8,885 nucleotides of DNA, taken from contig JALRLQ010000013.1 of the NCBI GenBank assembly GCA_023254365.1, positions 1 through 8,885 of the forward strand, given 5' to 3'. A model generated the notes under the pieces. That model saw only the letters and a list, made by a program, of their open reading frames with translations. It had not been told where the DNA came from and did no database searches. Positions 5,858 through 8,885 of this stretch are shown piece after piece. Within the stretch, counting starts at the first letter, position 1. Every line of letters begins with the position of its first letter. The position numbers were made by a program, and so were the translations under genes. This DNA is from Candidatus Poseidonia sp. GTDB taxonomy: Archaea; Thermoplasmatota; Poseidoniia; Poseidoniales; Poseidoniaceae.

Positions 5858-6737
5858 ACGCGTTGCGGTGATTGGTGCGGGAACCATGGGGGCGGGAATC
5901 GCCCAAATCTGTGCTCAAGCCGGTTGGGACACCCGTCTGTACGATGCCTTTCCCGAAGGTCTTCAACGAGGTATGGATCGCATTGCAGCTTTTTGGGAGA
6001 AGGGCATTGCCCGAGGGAAAACAACACCCGAGCAGCGGGATGCTTGGGGCGGTAACCTCCATCCTGTGGACGACCTACAGGCGGCCGTTGCCGATGCGGA
6101 TTTGGTCATCGAGGCCGTCCCTGAATTGCCGGAGTTGAAGCAAGCCATCTTTGCCCAATTGGATCAGTTGGCTCCTGCCCATGCCGTGTTGGGCACGAAC
6201 ACTTCATCGCTATCGATAGCCGACATCGCTGCTGCCACGTCACGACCCGAGAACGTCATCGGGATGCATTTTTTCAATCCCGTTCCCATCATGCAATTGC
6301 TGGAACTGGTTCGCCATGACCGGACCTCCGACCACTCGGTAGCGATAGCTCGAGCAGCGGGAGACGCCATGGGGAAAACCACCATCCTGGTCAAGGATGT
6401 TCCCGGTTTTGCGACCAGTCGATTGGGTGTGGTGCTCGGTAACGAAGCGATTCGTATGCTCGCAGACGGCGTTGCAAGTGCAAAGGACATCGACACCGCC
6501 ATGGTGCTCGGCTACAAGCATCCAATGGGCCCGCTTGCGCTGACCGATTTGGTCGGCCTTGATGTACGGCGAGACATTCTTCTGAACCTGCAACGCTCGT
6601 TTGGCAACGATGCTTACGCACCCCATCCATTGTTGGAACGCTTGGTCAACGAAGGCCGCCTCGGTAAGAAAACCGGCAAAGGCATCTACGACTGGAGCAG
6701 TGGAAATCCCGAAGAAACCGACCTCAACGGGCCCTGA
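5847..6737 (+). CDS. 3-hydroxyacyl-CoA dehydrogenase (3-hydroxybutyryl-CoA dehydrogenase / PaaH type)
   Basis: This enzyme oxidises (S)-3-hydroxyacyl-CoA to 3-oxoacyl-CoA with NAD+, in beta-oxidation or in the lower part of phenylacetate degradation (PaaH on 3-hydroxyadipyl-CoA). The 296-aa product has the NAD-binding VAVIGAGTMGAGIAQ (G10-x-G12-x-x-G15), the acidic end of strand two (D33) that favours NAD, VIEAVPE (87-93), NTSSL (118-122), and the catalytic GMHFFNPVP with H141 paired with E153 in LLELV. Later come VPGFATSRLG, GYKHPMGPLALTDLVGLD and GKKTGKGIYDW, all standard. Length fits single-domain Hbd enzymes and is shorter than E. coli PaaH (475 aa). ATG 5847 is chosen because the family starts just before the Rossmann strand. 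ATG 5817 and 5820 are in frame and would lengthen it by up to 10 residues. It overlaps the transporter gene by 11 bases, suggesting co-translation. Confidence 0.93.
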   Translation: MAIERVAVIGAGTMGAGIAQICAQAGWDTRLYDAFPEGLQRGMDRIAAFWEKGIARGKTTPEQRDAWGGNLHPVDDLQAAVADADLVIEAVPELPELKQAIFAQLDQLAPAHAVLGTNTSSLSIADIAAATSRPENVIGMHFFNPVPIMQLLELVRHDRTSDHSVAIARAAGDAMGKTTILVKDVPGFATSRLGVVLGNEAIRMLADGVASAKDIDTAMVLGYKHPMGPLALTDLVGLDVRRDILLNLQRSFGNDAYAPHPLLERLVNEGRLGKKTGKGIYDWSSGNPEETDLNGP

Positions 6738-6773
6738 GCCAAACATCAAGTAACCCAAGGACCAACCGGCATC

Positions 6774-7613
6774 ATGGAGCAATCCATCCCAACACCGTGG
6801 GACGGCGTCGCCACGCAACCTGATGAAGACGCCCCCCATACTACGCAGGACAACGCTGCCGCGATGATGGCAGGAGGATTCCATGGGGCTTCACCCCAAC
6901 CGGTGGTGGTGGACACCACCACCAAAGGACCGAAGATTCCGATGATCATCGCGGCCGTGCTCATCGCCTTCGGGTTGCTTGGCTTTGTCATCGGTGGAAT
7001 CGCCGCCGCCTCGGTTGAGAAAACGCTCGAAAATCTCTCAACTGCGGACTACACCACCGATATCGGACCGAGCGGTACCCTCGTTCATGACGATGCTGAC
7101 GGCGCGGGTGAGGCAGGATGGTACTTGCTCATTCCCGGCGACCCCAAGGCCGATGAAAACAACAACGGGATCATCGATGCCTGCGAGGGCATCCATTTTT
7201 CCATCCAAGATGCGGATGGCGACGATGCGAGCGAACGAGTGGCCGACATTTCATGTGAGTACGAGAGGAAGGGGAGCGGCGCTGACGTACCGTATTTTGA
7301 TATTGAAAACCACATCGTCGTAGCCGTCATTTGCAACACGCTCCCCGACGATACGGGCGAAGTCCGACATCGCTGTGAAATCGGTGAATCCTTGACCGTT
7401 TCAAACGATGGCGGAGTGAACATGTCGGTGGTGGACCTCGACGAGATGTACATTCCCTACCTCGAAGAAATCATTGGGGGCGGCATCCTCTCTGCTGGCT
7501 CTTTTGGTGCAGGATGTTGTTCCTTGTGCGGCGGAATCGTGTTTCTCATCGTTGGCTTGACCCGAATCGGCGGTGGGCGTCAACAACCCAACGTCGTGTA
7601 CCACATTCACTGA
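6774..7613 (+). CDS. Two-helix membrane protein with a Ca-binding-like external domain (function unknown)
   Basis: I do not recognise a named family. The 279-aa product has an N-terminal hydrophilic stretch of about 50 residues, a transmembrane helix at 55-79 (IPMIIAAVLIAFGLLGFVIG), a domain of about 150 residues and a second helix at 233-262. The tail after it is short (TRIGGGRQQPNVVYHIH). The middle domain has several Asp/Asn-rich loops like EF-hand or dockerin calcium loops: D127-E-N-N-N-G-I-I-D135, DADGDDASE (146-154) and HDDADGAGE (105-113). It also has four cysteines (137, 161, 187, 201) that could form disulfides outside the cell. Helix two contains a GAGCCSLCGG cluster. No classical signal peptide is seen. 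The start has only a weak AAGG (6757-6760). It follows the dehydrogenase by 36 bp and ends one base from the convergent gene, so a functional link to the metabolic genes is unproven. Confidence 0.8.
   Translation: MEQSIPTPWDGVATQPDEDAPHTTQDNAAAMMAGGFHGASPQPVVVDTTTKGPKIPMIIAAVLIAFGLLGFVIGGIAAASVEKTLENLSTADYTTDIGPSGTLVHDDADGAGEAGWYLLIPGDPKADENNNGIIDACEGIHFSIQDADGDDASERVADISCEYERKGSGADVPYFDIENHIVVAVICNTLPDDTGEVRHRCEIGESLTVSNDGGVNMSVVDLDEMYIPYLEEIIGGGILSAGSFGAGCCSLCGGIVFLIVGLTRIGGGRQQPNVVYHIH
6902..6923. repeat. 10-bp perfect inverted repeat inside the membrane-protein gene
   Basis: GGTGGTGGTG (6902-6911) and CACCACCACC (6914-6923) are separated by GA. In RNA this would make a strong GC hairpin just before the codons for the first membrane helix. 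It encodes the VVV-D-TTT run, so it may simply follow from repeated Val and Thr codons. Confidence 0.5.
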
Positions 7614-7614
7614 A

Positions 7615-8394
7615 TCAGTCAAACCGTGGCTGGCGCTTTTCCAAAAAGGCGGCCACACCTTCACGAAAAGCCTCGGTGGTACCAGCGGCCTCAATGAGCG
7701 TACGCTCATGGTCAAGGTGGGTTGAAAACTCGTTATCGGATTGAACATGGAGCAGGTGCTTGGTGGCTTCCTTGGTGTGTGGCCCCCAAGAGGACCACAT
7801 CGTGGCCAAGCCGATGGCTGTTTCAATGAGAGAGTCCGGGTCAACCAACACATCGATAGCCCCGTATTCATGGGCTTCTTCACCGCTCCAAATTTCATTG
7901 CCCATGAAAAATCGACGGGCGCGTTGTTCGCCCACGAGCCTGGGCAGCAACCACGTGGTCCCACCATCAGGTGAGAGTCCCATGCCTGCATAAGAAGCCG
8001 CCATACGAGCATCGTTCGTGCCCACTCGAGCATCGCAAGCAAGGGCCAAACCAAGCCCACCACCTGCAGAAACGCCGTTGAGAGCAGCCACCACAACGGT
8101 AGAGGAGGTGCGGATGCGTTGAAGCAAGGGGTGCAACACCCCTGTCAGTTCCCGAATGAGCTCTGGTGCATCGTTGTTGTCAATGGACGCTTGAAACGCC
8201 TTGATGTCTGCTCCAGCGGAGAAAAAACGGCCCTCACCAGTCAGGACCAGCGCTTTGGTGGTCGAATCACGCAAACCGGCATCAATGGCCTCAGCAATCA
8301 AAGGAAGGAAGGCTCTGGAAAACGATTGCGTGGAGGCCTGGCCGGCCATTTTGATCAAACGAACATTCCCTCGTTGTTCAACCTCAACCGCCAA
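7615..8394 (-). CDS. Enoyl-CoA hydratase/isomerase (crotonase) family protein, PaaG-like
   Basis: Crotonases bind acyl-CoA and act on its C2-C3 region. PaaG isomerises the ring-1,2-epoxide of phenylacetyl-CoA to oxepin-CoA. The 259-aa product has the CoA/oxyanion-hole motifs GRFFSAGADIKAF (residues 55-67) and LNGVSAGGGLGLALACDARV (105-124). The hydratase Glu that normally follows GGG is replaced (G-L-G), and the second site reads YAGMGLSPDGGTTWLLPRLVG. This leaves Asp143 as the only acidic active-site candidate, the same arrangement as E. coli PaaG (GLIPDxGGTWLLPR). That favours an isomerase over a hydratase. The start is TTG 8394, supported by a GAGGTGAT site at 8398-8405. A nearby ATG (8399) is out of frame. 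It follows the aldehyde dehydrogenase by 9 bases, so the two form an operon. Substrate assignment to phenylacetate is inference. Confidence 0.88.
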   Translation of the reverse strand: MAVEVEQRGNVRLIKMAGQASTQSFSRAFLPLIAEAIDAGLRDSTTKALVLTGEGRFFSAGADIKAFQASIDNNDAPELIRELTGVLHPLLQRIRTSSTVVVAALNGVSAGGGLGLALACDARVGTNDARMAASYAGMGLSPDGGTTWLLPRLVGEQRARRFFMGNEIWSGEEAHEYGAIDVLVDPDSLIETAIGLATMWSSWGPHTKEATKHLLHVQSDNEFSTHLDHERTLIEAAGTTEAFREGVAAFLEKRQPRFD

Positions 8395-8397
8395 TCC

Positions 8398-8405
8398 ATC
8401 ACCTC
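8398..8405 (-). promoter_or_regulatory. Shine-Dalgarno site for the crotonase TTG start
   Basis: On the minus strand GAGGTGAT is an exact match to the SD consensus and lies 3 bases before TTG 8394. It overlaps the stop codon of the aldehyde dehydrogenase (8406-8404), which fits coupled translation. Confidence 0.55.
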
Positions 8406-8885
8406 ACAATTTCACGTTGACGTTCTTGACCTTGGTGTAGAATCGAAGTGCATCTTGACTCTGTTCGATGCCTATACCCGAATGCTTCCAGCCCGTGAAG
8501 GCGGTCTGTGGGAAGGTGATGGGGTATTCGTTGATGGAGACCATGCCGCACTCCAAGTCTCGCGCCATTCGATGGGCACGGCCAAGGTCGTTGGTCCACA
8601 CGCCGTTAAGTAGACCGAACGGGGTGTCGTTGGCCAGGGCCAGTGCTTCTTCATCGGTGGTGAAGGACGTGACCGCCAAGACGGGTCCAAACAGTTCGTC
8701 CTGGAACAACAAGTGGTTGCTCTCAACGCCCGTCACGACCGTGGCTTCCATGAAGGCACCTTCTCTCTCGAGCGCATGACCACCCAAGACGAGGTTTCCA
8801 CCTTCGTTCAAGCCGGCTTGAAGTTTTTCAAGCACCTCGGCCCGATGCGATTCGTGAACCAAACTGCCCATGCGAACGCCTTCTT
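8404..8885 (-). CDS. NAD(P)-dependent aldehyde dehydrogenase, C-terminal part, cut by window edge
   Basis: The minus strand is open from the right edge (8885) to a TGA at 8406-8404, giving about 160 C-terminal residues. They match the aldehyde dehydrogenase superfamily, which oxidises aldehydes to acids with NAD(P)+: MGSLVHESHRAEVLEKLQ (start of the helix after the catalytic domain), QDELFGPVLAV (the conserved Glu-Leu-Phe-Gly-Pro that holds the nicotinamide), EALALANDTPFGLLNGVWTNDLGRAHRMARDLECGMVSIN, and FTGWKHSGIGIEQSQDALRFYTKVKNV at the C-terminus. The catalytic cysteine lies in the part outside the window. In phenylacetate or benzoate CoA pathways a semialdehyde dehydrogenase (PaaZ domain, BoxD) is needed, and this could be it, since it is co-transcribed with the PaaG-like crotonase. 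Betaine-aldehyde or succinate-semialdehyde dehydrogenases share the same fold and cannot be excluded. Confidence 0.9.
   Translation of the reverse strand, partial: EGVRMGSLVHESHRAEVLEKLQAGLNEGGNLVLGGHALEREGAFMEATVVTGVESNHLLFQDELFGPVLAVTSFTTDEEALALANDTPFGLLNGVWTNDLGRAHRMARDLECGMVSINEYPITFPQTAFTGWKHSGIGIEQSQDALRFYTKVKNVNVKL

Noticed and set aside
6209..6220. 12-bp palindrome GCTATCGATAGC inside the dehydrogenase gene
   Set aside because: It lies within conserved coding sequence (LSIADI), is a single copy, and has no promoter context. Chance is the simplest explanation.
1..8885. Search by eye for tRNA genes, CRISPR repeats, insertion sequences, attachment sites and long direct repeats
   Set aside because: None seen. 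The window is nearly fully occupied by intact genes with uniform composition, so there is no sign of a recent mobile element.

Overview
The window is a dense block of protein-coding genes, about 57% GC by eye, with no RNA genes, insertion sequences or CRISPR, and no gap over 50 bases between genes. It probably comes from an archaeon. The best evidence is the bacterioopsin-activator (Bat/HTH_10) type regulator at 2526-3149, a domain found mainly in haloarchaea and related Euryarchaeota. The mix with bacterial-looking metabolic genes, SD-led TTG/GTG starts and a membrane protein with acidic Ca-binding-like loops makes a marine Group II (Poseidoniales) archaeon my best guess. That placement is inference, not a database result.

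Layout. Positions 1-592 (minus) hold the 5' part of an FAD-dependent oxidoreductase that runs off the left edge. Diverging from it is a plus-strand series with tiny gaps or overlaps: moaE (620-1069) and moaC (TTG start at 1066, 4-nt TTGA overlap) for molybdopterin synthesis, a GlpX-type fructose-1,6-bisphosphatase (1564-2514), and the Bat-like regulator (2526-3149). A 49-bp gap follows, with two overlapping perfect palindromes and a TATA-like element. Next come a PaaA/BoxB-family diiron oxygenase (3199-4368), an unrecognised 178-aa protein (4386-4922), an EamA-family transporter (4919-5857, ATGA overlap), a 3-hydroxyacyl-CoA dehydrogenase (5847-6737) and a two-helix membrane protein (6774-7613). 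Convergent from the right edge, with one base between stop codons, are a crotonase-family protein (7615-8394) and the C-terminal part of an aldehyde dehydrogenase (8404-8885).

How the genes may work together. An aromatic-CoA epoxidase-like oxygenase, a crotonase whose only acidic active-site candidate is an Asp (PaaG isomerase-like), an aldehyde dehydrogenase and a 3-hydroxyacyl-CoA dehydrogenase are the enzyme types used in aerobic CoA-thioester degradation of phenylacetate or benzoate. The adjacent Bat-like regulator and the palindromes before the oxygenase suggest a controlled unit, and the EamA transporter could move a substrate or product. The usual partners (PaaB, PaaC, PaaD, PaaE or BoxA) are absent from the window, and the unknown 178-aa protein sits where a partner subunit might be. 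The cluster's function is a hypothesis from gene content. The individual enzyme families are much firmer.
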